From positions 1 through 51,576 of the forward strand of contig JAJFVB010000226.1 in assembly GCA_021372055.1 (NCBI GenBank): a DNA stretch of 51,576 nt, read 5' to 3'. The position numbers were made by a program, and so were the translations under genes. Each line of letters starts with the position of its first letter. Position 1 is the stretch's first letter. Below the pieces are notes generated by a model. It ran no database searches and was not told the origin of the DNA. It saw only the letters and a program-made list of their open reading frames with translations. This document shows positions 16,243 through 24,018 of the stretch, piece after piece. The stretch comes from Desulfobacteraceae bacterium (GTDB lineage: Bacteria > Desulfobacterota > Syntrophobacteria > Syntrophobacterales > Syntrophobacteraceae).

Positions 16243-17721
16243 ATGGAACTTTCTACAAGAATTCAGAGCATCTTCCACATTCACGACGGTCTGTGCGACG
16301 GACTTTCCCATTTCTCAGGTCCAAGCCGCGCCGCCCTTCTTTATGCTGAAAGCCCTGAGAGTCCAATGCGCATCTACGACCCGCAGAGGCTCATGGAAGG
16401 GCATGAGCCTCTGCTGGAGAAGCTCTACCTGCGCTCGGAATCCTGGAGGGACCGCTTGCCCGGCGTGAAGATGAGGTTTTTCGGGCAGATATTCCCGGAG
16501 CCCAACCTCCACCTCACGGGGCTGATTTCCTATGGCGGAAGGACCGGGTCCATCTTCTACCAGATGTGGTTTACCGATCATCACCCGACCATGTGCTCGA
16601 CGGGACCTACCGAAAGATGGCTCGAGCATGCCGCCTGCCTTCTGGCCCATGACTGGGCGAACGAAGAATGGTTTTATACGCGCAACTCGCAGTACGTGCT
16701 GAGAGAATACGCGACTCATGCCGTCCGGGACTACATTCGCGATGAGCTCGACACGAAGTTCGGTCTGGACAGCCGTATCGAGGTCTACCAGATCCTGGAT
16801 ACGGTGCTCGGGATTTCAAAAACGCGCGAAGAAGGCGCATGGCCCAGAGGCACGCTCGTTTTCATCGACCCGGCGAAAATCCCCGATGTTCCTTTCCTGC
16901 TGAGGTTTCCGCAGCCGGAAAAGCTGAAGCTCGCCAATTTCAAGCATGTCCGGAAGCTCATCCTCGCCGTGGAAAATTCGGAGCGCAGGCTCGTATCCGA
17001 CGGCCGCAATATTATCGGGATAGCACAGGGCTTGATGCCGGAGTGCCGCATCACGGCGGATTTCCGCGGCGGGTACGGATACCTCCGTTTCGGGGGCAAG
17101 CTCGTCTGCAGCTTCTCCGACGGGAGCTACCATTCCTCCGACCGGCGTCCCAATCTCGTGCAGCTTGAGGAACTCCTGATTGAGTCATCGCTCGATGCCG
17201 CCAAGCGGGATACGCTCTTCAAAATCGTCAGGAGCCTGGTGGAAAGCGCCAGCGCGCAACGCCACGGGGCCACCATGGTGATCGACCTCGGAGAGAAGCC
17301 CAGCGCCATTTCCGGCCAGTACCTGGCCTATCCCATCGAGCTTCAGGACGGTCTTCTGCTCGATCTGGCAAAGTCCCTGTCCAAAGTGGACGGGGCGATT
17401 CATATCGGCTCGGACCTGTGCCTGCACTCTTTTGCCTGCATCCTGGACGGCCGGTCCAATATCGGCGAGAACCGCGCGCGCGGGGCGAGGTTCAATTCGG
17501 CGCTCCGCTTTACCGCGGAAAATCACAACATGATCGTGGTGGTCGTATCGGCCGACAGGCCGGTTTCCGTCATTCACAAGGGAGTGGATTTATCCGCGCG
17601 CCCGGAATGGGAGCCGCTGTCGCAGCTTATAACTCAGCCGCTGACGCTGGAAGAATGGCTCGTGAGCACGAGGGATCAGGAGTTCATGGCCGGCAGGATG
17701 TTCCATCCGATTTCGGCCTGA
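16243..17721 (+). CDS. DisA/DAC-like nucleotide-binding protein (possible diadenylate cyclase relative)
   Basis: 492 residues. A large N-terminal region (1-310) of unknown fold precedes a C-terminal domain resembling the DAC (DisA_N) domain that makes cyclic di-AMP. The DGA motif is present (383-385, KVDGAIHIG), but the canonical RHR motif is replaced by RGARFNSA (413-420). The strand after it, MIVVVVSADRPVSVIHKG, matches the DAC pattern VVVSEETGxIS only loosely, lacking the Glu pair. So it may be an atypical synthase, a c-di-AMP sensor or an inactive relative. An upstream in-frame TTG (16180) would add 21 residues; the ATG at 16243 has only a weak ribosome binding site (CGGA), so the start is uncertain. 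Confidence 0.7.
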   Translation: MELSTRIQSIFHIHDGLCDGLSHFSGPSRAALLYAESPESPMRIYDPQRLMEGHEPLLEKLYLRSESWRDRLPGVKMRFFGQIFPEPNLHLTGLISYGGRTGSIFYQMWFTDHHPTMCSTGPTERWLEHAACLLAHDWANEEWFYTRNSQYVLREYATHAVRDYIRDELDTKFGLDSRIEVYQILDTVLGISKTREEGAWPRGTLVFIDPAKIPDVPFLLRFPQPEKLKLANFKHVRKLILAVENSERRLVSDGRNIIGIAQGLMPECRITADFRGGYGYLRFGGKLVCSFSDGSYHSSDRRPNLVQLEELLIESSLDAAKRDTLFKIVRSLVESASAQRHGATMVIDLGEKPSAISGQYLAYPIELQDGLLLDLAKSLSKVDGAIHIGSDLCLHSFACILDGRSNIGENRARGARFNSALRFTAENHNMIVVVVSADRPVSVIHKGVDLSARPEWEPLSQLITQPLTLEEWLVSTRDQEFMAGRMFHPISA

Positions 17722-18621
17722 TTACTCTCCACCGACAGAGCTCTCCAAAAATCTTTCCACCTCCACCTTCACGGGAATACCCCGCCGGGCGCCCGGCTTG
17801 GTGCATTTCAGGGCCGCAACTCCGCTTGCGTAGCGCAGCGCGGCGGTGAGCCCGTCGCCAAGCGCCATGCGCAGGGCAAACGCTCCGTGGAATGCATCGC
17901 CCGCTCCGGTCGTGTCCACCGATGCGACACGAAAGGCGGGAATCGCCCCGGAATCCATCCCTGACGCCCAGATCAGACCGTCCGCACCGAGGGTCACAAC
18001 CGCAACCGGCGCGATTTCCGCAAGAACCCGCAACGCGCGGGAGCGATCCGTCTCCCCGCTGAAATCGCGGGCGAATTTTTCTGACGCGACGAGATAGCGG
18101 CAGCGGCGGGCGAGTGCGAGCGTCCCTTTGTGAACCGAGCCGGCATCCAGTACGGTGGGAAGCTCCGTGAGACGCGGGTCGTCCAGGACGCTCAGGGAAA
18201 GCGCCGGTTCATGCCCGTCGAAGAGCAGGGCTCGCGGGCGGACTTCCGAAAAGTCCACCGCATCGGGCCGCACTGCGGGCGTCTCTTGCTGGTGGGCGAC
18301 CACGCTCCGTTTTCCGTCGGGCTTTACCAGGATCGCGGAAAGCGGCGTCGGATGCGGACCTCGCGCTATGAGGCGGGTCTCGACGCCTTCGGAGCGCAAT
18401 TCCTCGAAGTGCAGCACCCCGAAAGCATCGTTTCCGAGGTATCCGGCAAAGGCGGCGGTCCCGCCCAGCCTTGCCGCCGTGACCGCGCCGTTTGCCGCAG
18501 GTCCGCCTCCCGAGGAGACGAAACCGGATGCGATGCACTTCTCATCGTCGCCGGGGTTGCGCTCGACCGAGAATACGAGATCGTAGGAAGCGCGTCCTAC
18601 GCAGAGCAGATCGACATGCAT
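17722..18621 (-). CDS. PfkB-family carbohydrate kinase (ribokinase-like)
   Basis: 299 residues. The N-terminal signature SGGGPAANGAVTAARLG and the C-terminal ATP/anion-hole signature VDTTGAGDAFHGAF, with catalytic Asp in GAGD, define a PfkB sugar kinase. Substrate is not clear: ribose, fructose-type or nucleoside. The start is uncertain. The ATG at 18619-18621 begins right before the first beta strand (VDLLCVGRASYDL) and has GGACGGA upstream; two in-frame Mets at 18699 and 18717 would add 26-32 residues without a good ribosome binding site. It is divergent from the amidohydrolase at 18764 and ends against the DisA-like gene (stop codons adjacent). Confidence 0.85.
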   Translation of the reverse strand: MHVDLLCVGRASYDLVFSVERNPGDDEKCIASGFVSSGGGPAANGAVTAARLGGTAAFAGYLGNDAFGVLHFEELRSEGVETRLIARGPHPTPLSAILVKPDGKRSVVAHQQETPAVRPDAVDFSEVRPRALLFDGHEPALSLSVLDDPRLTELPTVLDAGSVHKGTLALARRCRYLVASEKFARDFSGETDRSRALRVLAEIAPVAVVTLGADGLIWASGMDSGAIPAFRVASVDTTGAGDAFHGAFALRMALGDGLTAALRYASGVAALKCTKPGARRGIPVKVEVERFLESSVGGE

Positions 18622-18763
18622 GGGTTTCCGTCCGGATGTCCGCACCGCTTGCGGAGCTTTGATTACTTTTTCCCAAAAACGGAGTAAAACCTCACTCATC
18701 CGGTAAAGGTATGCCATTGCAGGTTGTTCCAGTCAACAAGCTCCCAGGCGTGGAGAATGACGA

Positions 18764-20422
18764 ATGCGAATTTGCATCTTTTTTGCCGTTTTTCTGTTTC
18801 TTTGCACCGGGCCGGCCGACGGCGCGGCCGCTCCCGCCCATTTCGACGCGCTGATAAAAAACGGGACCATATATGACGGTACCGGCGGAAAGCCCTTCAA
18901 GGCGGACGTCGGCATTCGGGCAGACCTGATCGCTGCAGTCGGGGACCTCGCCGGGGCCGATGCAAAAACGGTCGTCGACGCCACCGGGCTTGCCGTGTCG
19001 CCGGGCTTTATCAATATGCTGTCCTGGGCGACCGCGTCCCTGCTGGTCGACGGCCGGTCTCAGAGCGAGATACGCCAGGGCGTCACCACGGAGGTGATGG
19101 GGGAAGGCAAGTCCATGGGGCCGCTGAACGAACTGATGAAGATGCGGCTGCCCTCGGAGCAGGGCGACATGAAGTTCGAAGTCGCCTGGACCGGCCTTTC
19201 CGAGTACCTGCAACATCTCGAGAAAAAGGGAGTATCGCCCAACGTGGCTTCGTTTCTCGGGGCGGGGACGGTTCGCGAGCACGTCCTCGGCCGCGAGAAC
19301 AGAAAGCCGTCCGCCGCCGAACTGGAGCGGATGTGCGAGCTGGTAAGGGTCGAAATGGAGGCGGGCGCGCTGGGGATCGGCTCCTCCCTGGCCTATGCTC
19401 CCGATATGTTTGCGACCACCGAAGAGCTTATCGCGCTTTGCAGGGTTGCCGCGCGTTACGGCGGCATGTACATCTCGCATATCAGGAGCGAAGGCGGCCG
19501 CCTGATCGAAGCGGTTTCCGAACTTTTGAGGATAAGCCGCGAGGCCTCGATCCGGGCCGAAATCTATCACCTCAAGGCGGCCGGAGAGAAGAACTGGGGC
19601 AAGATGCAGCAGGCTGTCTCCATGATTGACGAGGCACGCCGGAAGGGGCAGCCGGTGACAGCCGACATGTATCTCTACACGGCAAGCTCGAACAGGCTCT
19701 CCTCGCGGCTGCCCGCCTGGGCTCATGACGGCGGGGACACGGCTCTGCTCGAAAGGCTTCGCGATCCGGCCGCCCGAGCCAGGATCGGCGAGGAAATGCG
19801 GAAGAGGGGCCCCATGGCGAAAACGCTCCTGATAGGTTTTCAAGAGGACCGGTTGCGCCCCCTGACCGGCAAGACCCTGGAGGAGGTCGCCGCGATGCGC
19901 GGGAAGGACCAGGTCGAAACGATGCTCGATCTGGTGCTGGAGGACCGGACGGCAACGCGCGTGGTCACTTTCGTCATGAGCGAGGAAAATATCAGGAAGG
20001 GGTTGCGCAATCCCTGGGTGTCCCTGGGCTCGGACGGCACGTCAATGGCCGCCGAGGGCGTTTTCATCAAATCCGCCACTCATCCGAGGGCTTACGGGAA
20101 CTTTGCCCGCCTTTTCGGAAAATACGTCAGGGAGGAAAAGATTCTCTCGCTTCAGGAAGCGGTCCGGCGCGTGAGCGGATTGCCCGCGGAAAACCTGAGG
20201 CTCGACCGTCGCGGCCTGCTAAAGGAAGGGTATTTCGCGGACATAGCAATATTCGATCCCGAAAAAATAGCCGACCGCGCCACCTATGCGCAGCCCCACC
20301 AGTATGCGGCGGGAATGGAGCATGTTTTGGTAAACGGCGTGCAGGTGCTCAAAAACGGAGAGCATACCGGAGCCACCCCCGGACGTGCCTTGTGGGGACC
20401 GGGGAAAACTCGGCAGAACTGA
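18764..20422 (+). CDS. Secreted N-acyl-D-amino-acid deacylase-like amidohydrolase
   Basis: 552 residues with an N-terminal signal peptide (MRICIFFAVFLFLCTGPADG). The rest matches the D-aminoacylase/dihydroorotase-like amidohydrolase family: LIKNGTIYDGTGG, VVDATGLAVSPGFIN, YISHIRSEG (His239), IYHLKAAG (His269), VSLGSDGTSM (Asp424), and C-terminal GYFADIAIFDPEKI. The usual metal-binding HxH after SPGFI is replaced by NMLSW, and the Cys of the D-aminoacylase GNCG motif is replaced in GEGKS, so the metal site is altered. Probably acts in the periplasm on N-acylated D-amino acids or related amides. The start has GGAGA seven bases upstream. Confidence 0.85.
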   Translation: MRICIFFAVFLFLCTGPADGAAAPAHFDALIKNGTIYDGTGGKPFKADVGIRADLIAAVGDLAGADAKTVVDATGLAVSPGFINMLSWATASLLVDGRSQSEIRQGVTTEVMGEGKSMGPLNELMKMRLPSEQGDMKFEVAWTGLSEYLQHLEKKGVSPNVASFLGAGTVREHVLGRENRKPSAAELERMCELVRVEMEAGALGIGSSLAYAPDMFATTEELIALCRVAARYGGMYISHIRSEGGRLIEAVSELLRISREASIRAEIYHLKAAGEKNWGKMQQAVSMIDEARRKGQPVTADMYLYTASSNRLSSRLPAWAHDGGDTALLERLRDPAARARIGEEMRKRGPMAKTLLIGFQEDRLRPLTGKTLEEVAAMRGKDQVETMLDLVLEDRTATRVVTFVMSEENIRKGLRNPWVSLGSDGTSMAAEGVFIKSATHPRAYGNFARLFGKYVREEKILSLQEAVRRVSGLPAENLRLDRRGLLKEGYFADIAIFDPEKIADRATYAQPHQYAAGMEHVLVNGVQVLKNGEHTGATPGRALWGPGKTRQN

Positions 20423-20498
20423 GCGGAGCCTCAGGAAGGGCAATGCGTCTCAAAAGCTGGAGATCCCGCGATCCGGCCCCGCTGCGCCGCTGCGCGGA

Positions 20499-22106
20499 TC
20501 ATCCCGCCGCTTCGGTGAGCGGTCGGGAGGACACCGCCGGACGTAATTCGGAACCGATCAATGAGTGCAACTCCTCCACCACGTCCCGCACCACCCCTGT
20601 CCAGTCTCCCCTGATTTCCTGGCGGAAGAGCCGCATAGTGGGATACCAGGGCGAATCGCCGCGTCCCAAAAGCCAGCGCCACTCACCCGACTGCCGCAGC
20701 ATCACCCAGACGGGCTTTCCCAAAGCTCCCGCGAGATGCGCGACCCCTGTGTCGACGCTCAAAACAAGGTCAAGGTTTTCGATCAGGGCAGCCGTTTCCG
20801 CAAAGTCACGCAGGTCCCCGGCCGGGCCGTGGACCCGGCGCATGCTTTCGAGAACGCTCCTGTCGCCTTCGGGAACGAGTTTCTGAAGGCTTATCAAATC
20901 GATATCGAGATCCGTCAGGGGACGCAGCGTTTCAAGCGTCATATCTCTTGTGAGGTTGAGCGGTTCCCGGCGGCGGCCTGCCCAGGCTATCCCGACCCTG
21001 AAACGCGAGCGAGGACCGAGACGGGTGCGCCATGCATGGACTCTGCCGCGAGGCGGGCGCAGGTAGGCCGCCCCGGAGGGGATGGTATCCAGCGTCGTCC
21101 CGAACGCCAGCGGCAGACTCAGCAGCGGACAATGAAAGTCATGCGGCGGCAGGGCGCCGTTCAGAGGAACAATCTCTATGGAACCCTTGAGGCTCGCGCT
21201 CAGCGTCATAAGGGGAGGAGTCATTCTCAGGATGACTCTTTGGGCCTTTGCGGCGACCAGCGGCACGTATCGCAGGAACTGAATCGTGTCCCCGAAGCCC
21301 TGTTCCGCCCAGAGCAGGACGGTCTTTCCGGCAAGACTCTCACGGCCCCGCCAGACGGGCGTGCCGGTTTCCAGCCTTTGCCTCTTCATCTGCTCCGTTT
21401 CCCAACGGGACTCGTAGAGAAGCCAGCCGGTCTTGTAGTCGCCCGTGGCCAGCCTGCAGTGAGCCAGTTCCACCAAGGCTTCCGGAAAATCGGGCATGGC
21501 GCCGAGAGCCTGAGTATAGTCGTCCATGGCCTCCCGCATTCTGCCGAGTCTTTGAAAGACATTGCCCCGGTTGAAGAGCAGCGCGGCGTTGCCGGGGGCT
21601 ATGCCGAGCGCTTCTCCGAAGGCGTCGAGCGCATTCTCGTGGTCGTTCAGATCGAGCGAGACTTTGCCGATCCGGTTCAAAGTTTCGACGTTTGCCGGGG
21701 CTGTTCGCAGGGCGCCCAGGTAGTCGCCGAGGGCTTCCTCGAACCGGTACAGCCGCCGGAGGACGTCTCCGCGCAGGACAAGAGCCTTTGCATCTCCGGG
21801 ATTCTTTTGGAGCAGGGTGTCGCAGTGGTTCAGGGCGGCCCGTACCGCCTCATTGCGCAAGGGCGCGATGCCCTCGGCATTCGGCAGGCGCTTCGTGAGC
21901 CGGTCGAACGCCAGCAAAGCCTCCTCGTGCCGGTCGAGCTCGCAGAGCAGCATCGCCCGTTCGATGAGCGCGGGGAAAAAGCCCGGATCCAACAGCAACG
22001 CTTCTTCGATGCATTCCAGGGCTTCCCGGGGAGAGTCCTCCTGCTTCAGGGCAACGCTCCGGGCGATCAGACCGATTATTTTCTCCACTTTCCGGCGCTC
22101 ATCCAT
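20499..22106 (-). CDS. TPR protein with glycosyltransferase-9-like C-terminal domain
   Basis: 535 residues. The N-terminal half (about 1-230) contains at least five tetratricopeptide repeats (for example PREALECIEEALLLDPGFFP and HENALDAFGEALGIAPGNAA). The C-terminal half (about 255-510) resembles the heptosyltransferase-like GT9 fold: FRVGIAWAGRR, then LVLSVDTGVAHLAGALGKPV, the nucleotide-sugar-binding region. Such fusions are thought to glycosylate proteins or envelope glycans, but no acceptor can be named. The start ATG (22104-22106) is favoured; an upstream TTG lies inside repeat copy C. The protein has no signal peptide. Confidence 0.82.
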   Translation of the reverse strand: MDERRKVEKIIGLIARSVALKQEDSPREALECIEEALLLDPGFFPALIERAMLLCELDRHEEALLAFDRLTKRLPNAEGIAPLRNEAVRAALNHCDTLLQKNPGDAKALVLRGDVLRRLYRFEEALGDYLGALRTAPANVETLNRIGKVSLDLNDHENALDAFGEALGIAPGNAALLFNRGNVFQRLGRMREAMDDYTQALGAMPDFPEALVELAHCRLATGDYKTGWLLYESRWETEQMKRQRLETGTPVWRGRESLAGKTVLLWAEQGFGDTIQFLRYVPLVAAKAQRVILRMTPPLMTLSASLKGSIEIVPLNGALPPHDFHCPLLSLPLAFGTTLDTIPSGAAYLRPPRGRVHAWRTRLGPRSRFRVGIAWAGRRREPLNLTRDMTLETLRPLTDLDIDLISLQKLVPEGDRSVLESMRRVHGPAGDLRDFAETAALIENLDLVLSVDTGVAHLAGALGKPVWVMLRQSGEWRWLLGRGDSPWYPTMRLFRQEIRGDWTGVVRDVVEELHSLIGSELRPAVSSRPLTEAAG

Positions 22107-22141
22107 GGCGCTACAGCATCTCCTGCGGGCAGGTGCGGTTT

Positions 22142-22331
22142 TATACCGGATTGCGTTCAAGATGATACCGAGCTTTCAGACCGTGGGGAGCCGGCTCCCC
22201 ACACCCCACACGCAGCTGCGCTGCTCATTTCGCCCGGCCTGACGCGCGTGCGCGTAAGGCTGCGGCAGAAATCCCGAGGGGGCGCGGGGCAAATCATTTC
22301 CCCCGCTCTTTTCACAAGCGCTCTTTGGTAA
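22142..22331 (+). repeat. Mosaic palindromic intergenic repeat, copy C
   Basis: About 190 bp. Left end ATACCGGATTGCGTTCAAGAT; then GTGGGGAGCCGGCTCCCCAC, GCAGCTGCGCTGC, the CTGACGCGCGTGCGCGTAAGG block, and the stem arms (one mismatch). Its right end differs from copies A, B and D: after CCCCCGCTCTTTTC it reads ACAAGCGCTCTTTGGTA, resembling the outer end of inverted copy E. The left end begins 36 bases upstream of the TPR gene start. Confidence 0.85.
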
Positions 22332-22427
22332 GAAGGGGCATGTACGCCAGTGTATTCCCGGGGTATGGAGAAATTATGAAGGAAGGATGTTTTTTCTTCC
22401 GATAGTCGAGCCTATTGGCCGCATGAA

Positions 22428-22457
22428 CAAAAAAAGCGGGGGAGTCATTCCCCCGCT
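22428..22457 (-). terminator. Rho-independent terminator of the CoA-transferase operon
   Basis: On the minus strand, an AGCGGGGGA / TCCCCCGCT stem with a short AATGAC-type loop is followed by TTTTTTTG. It lies about 32 bases after the stop codon of the gene ending at 22489. The stem resembles the GCGGGGGAAT stem of the dispersed repeat. Confidence 0.88.
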
Positions 22458-22488
22458 TGCTGAAGCGTCTGTTTCCGAACGGCTTTTC

Positions 22489-23994
22489 CTAGAACTGCGA
22501 AAGGTCCAGGTCGGGCAGCATCGCGCCCGCTTCGAGAAGGTTCGAGTGCAGTTCGAAGGACTTTTCCAGGTCGTGCCGGATGTGGCCGACCCGGGAATTT
22601 TCCACGTACTTCCACAGGTATTCCCGATAAGCGGGGTGCGCGCAGTTGTTGATAATCCTCTCGGCACGCTGCATGGGGCCGAGTCCGCGCAGGTCCGCCA
22701 AACCCTGCTCGGTCACAATGACCTGGACCGAGTGCTCGTTGTTGTCAATGTGCGGGCACATCGGAACGATTGCGGAGATCTTGCCTCCCTTTGCGAACGA
22801 GGGGCACATGAAGATCGAAATATAGGCGTTGCGGGTAAACTCGCCGCTGCCTCCGATGCCGTTCATAATATTGGTGCCGAACACGTGCGAGGAGTTGACG
22901 TTGCCGTAAATGTCAACCTCGAGCGCCGTGTTCATGGAGATGACGCCGAGCCTGCGGATGACACCCGGATGGTTCGAGAGTTCCTGCGGGCGCAGGACGA
23001 TCCGCGGCGCGAAAAAGTCCATATTGCCGTAGATCCGGTCGAGCGTTTCGGGGGTGAGCGTAAGGCTTGTCGTGCTCGCACCGGTGAGGCGCCCCGATTC
23101 CATGAGATCGACCAGGGAGTCCTGGTAGACTTCGGTGAACATCATGAAGGGTGGAATGTAGGGATTTTTCGCCAGAGCCGCCATGACACCGTTCGCCACA
23201 TTCCCGACCCCGGCCTGGAGAGGCAGGAAATCGGGAGGAATGCGCCCGGCAAGCATTTCGTCCAGCAGAAAGCGAACGACGTTTTCCGCGATCTTTTCGC
23301 TACGCTCATCGCCCGCGGCGAATCTGGGCACCTTGTCCGGTTCGTCGTTTTCGAGCACCGCGATGACCTTCTTGGGATCCACAACGGCGTACGGGGTGCC
23401 GATCTTGGTCAGGGGATCGTGTATCGGGATCGGAAAACGGTGCGGGGGAGACGGCATGATGAAGATATCCGTCATCTCCCGGAGCCGGGTCGAATGATGG
23501 TGGTTCACTTCGATGATCACATGGTCCGCATATTTGAGGTAGGCGGGCGATGCACCGATCGAGGAGGTAAGGTAGACTCGTCCGTCTGGCGTTATTTCCG
23601 TTGCCTCGACCACCGCGAAGTCGATCTTGCCCTGGAAACCGGCGATGACCGTCTGCGGCAGGTGAGACAAGTGCATGTCGACGTATTCGACTTCCTGATT
23701 GTTTATCTGGGCGCGCAGCTTGGGACCGCTCTGGTAGGGGGCCCGGTAGGACATGGCGTCGGCCAGTGCAAGCGGTTCATCGATGCTCGCGCCGCTCGAT
23801 GCACCGGTGAGCACGCGGATCTTGAAGGGCTTTCCCGCTTCGTGGAGCGCGCGGGAGCGGGCCGCGATGGCAAGCGGGGTTAATTTCGCCGCCCCCGAGT
23901 TCGTAAAACCGCTGAAAGCAACGGTCGCTCCATGGAAAATATGCGAAACGGCTTCTTCGGCACTTATTTTGGGATAGGATTTGATAATCGACAT
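22489..23994 (-). CDS. Acetyl-CoA hydrolase/CoA-transferase family protein (catalytic Glu present)
   Basis: 501 residues, complete for the Ach1/Cat1/AarC class of CoA-transferases. Key segments are LQAGVGNVANGVMAAL (259-274), FTEVYQDSLVDLM with Glu288, the residue aligning with the Glu that forms the glutamyl-CoA intermediate, and the CoA-binding loop GIGGSGEFTRNAY. The reaction moves CoA between acids such as acetate, propionate or succinate, or hydrolyses acetyl-CoA; the specific pair is not readable. In a syntroph, activation of propionate using acetyl-CoA or succinyl-CoA is an obvious candidate role (inference). GGAGAT lies six bases before the ATG. It is the second gene of a tandem, 24 bases after a paralog. 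Confidence 0.93.
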   Translation of the reverse strand: MSIIKSYPKISAEEAVSHIFHGATVAFSGFTNSGAAKLTPLAIAARSRALHEAGKPFKIRVLTGASSGASIDEPLALADAMSYRAPYQSGPKLRAQINNQEVEYVDMHLSHLPQTVIAGFQGKIDFAVVEATEITPDGRVYLTSSIGASPAYLKYADHVIIEVNHHHSTRLREMTDIFIMPSPPHRFPIPIHDPLTKIGTPYAVVDPKKVIAVLENDEPDKVPRFAAGDERSEKIAENVVRFLLDEMLAGRIPPDFLPLQAGVGNVANGVMAALAKNPYIPPFMMFTEVYQDSLVDLMESGRLTGASTTSLTLTPETLDRIYGNMDFFAPRIVLRPQELSNHPGVIRRLGVISMNTALEVDIYGNVNSSHVFGTNIMNGIGGSGEFTRNAYISIFMCPSFAKGGKISAIVPMCPHIDNNEHSVQVIVTEQGLADLRGLGPMQRAERIINNCAHPAYREYLWKYVENSRVGHIRHDLEKSFELHSNLLEAGAMLPDLDLSQF

Positions 23995-24018
23995 TGTGAT
24001 ATCTCCATGACGGCTTTG

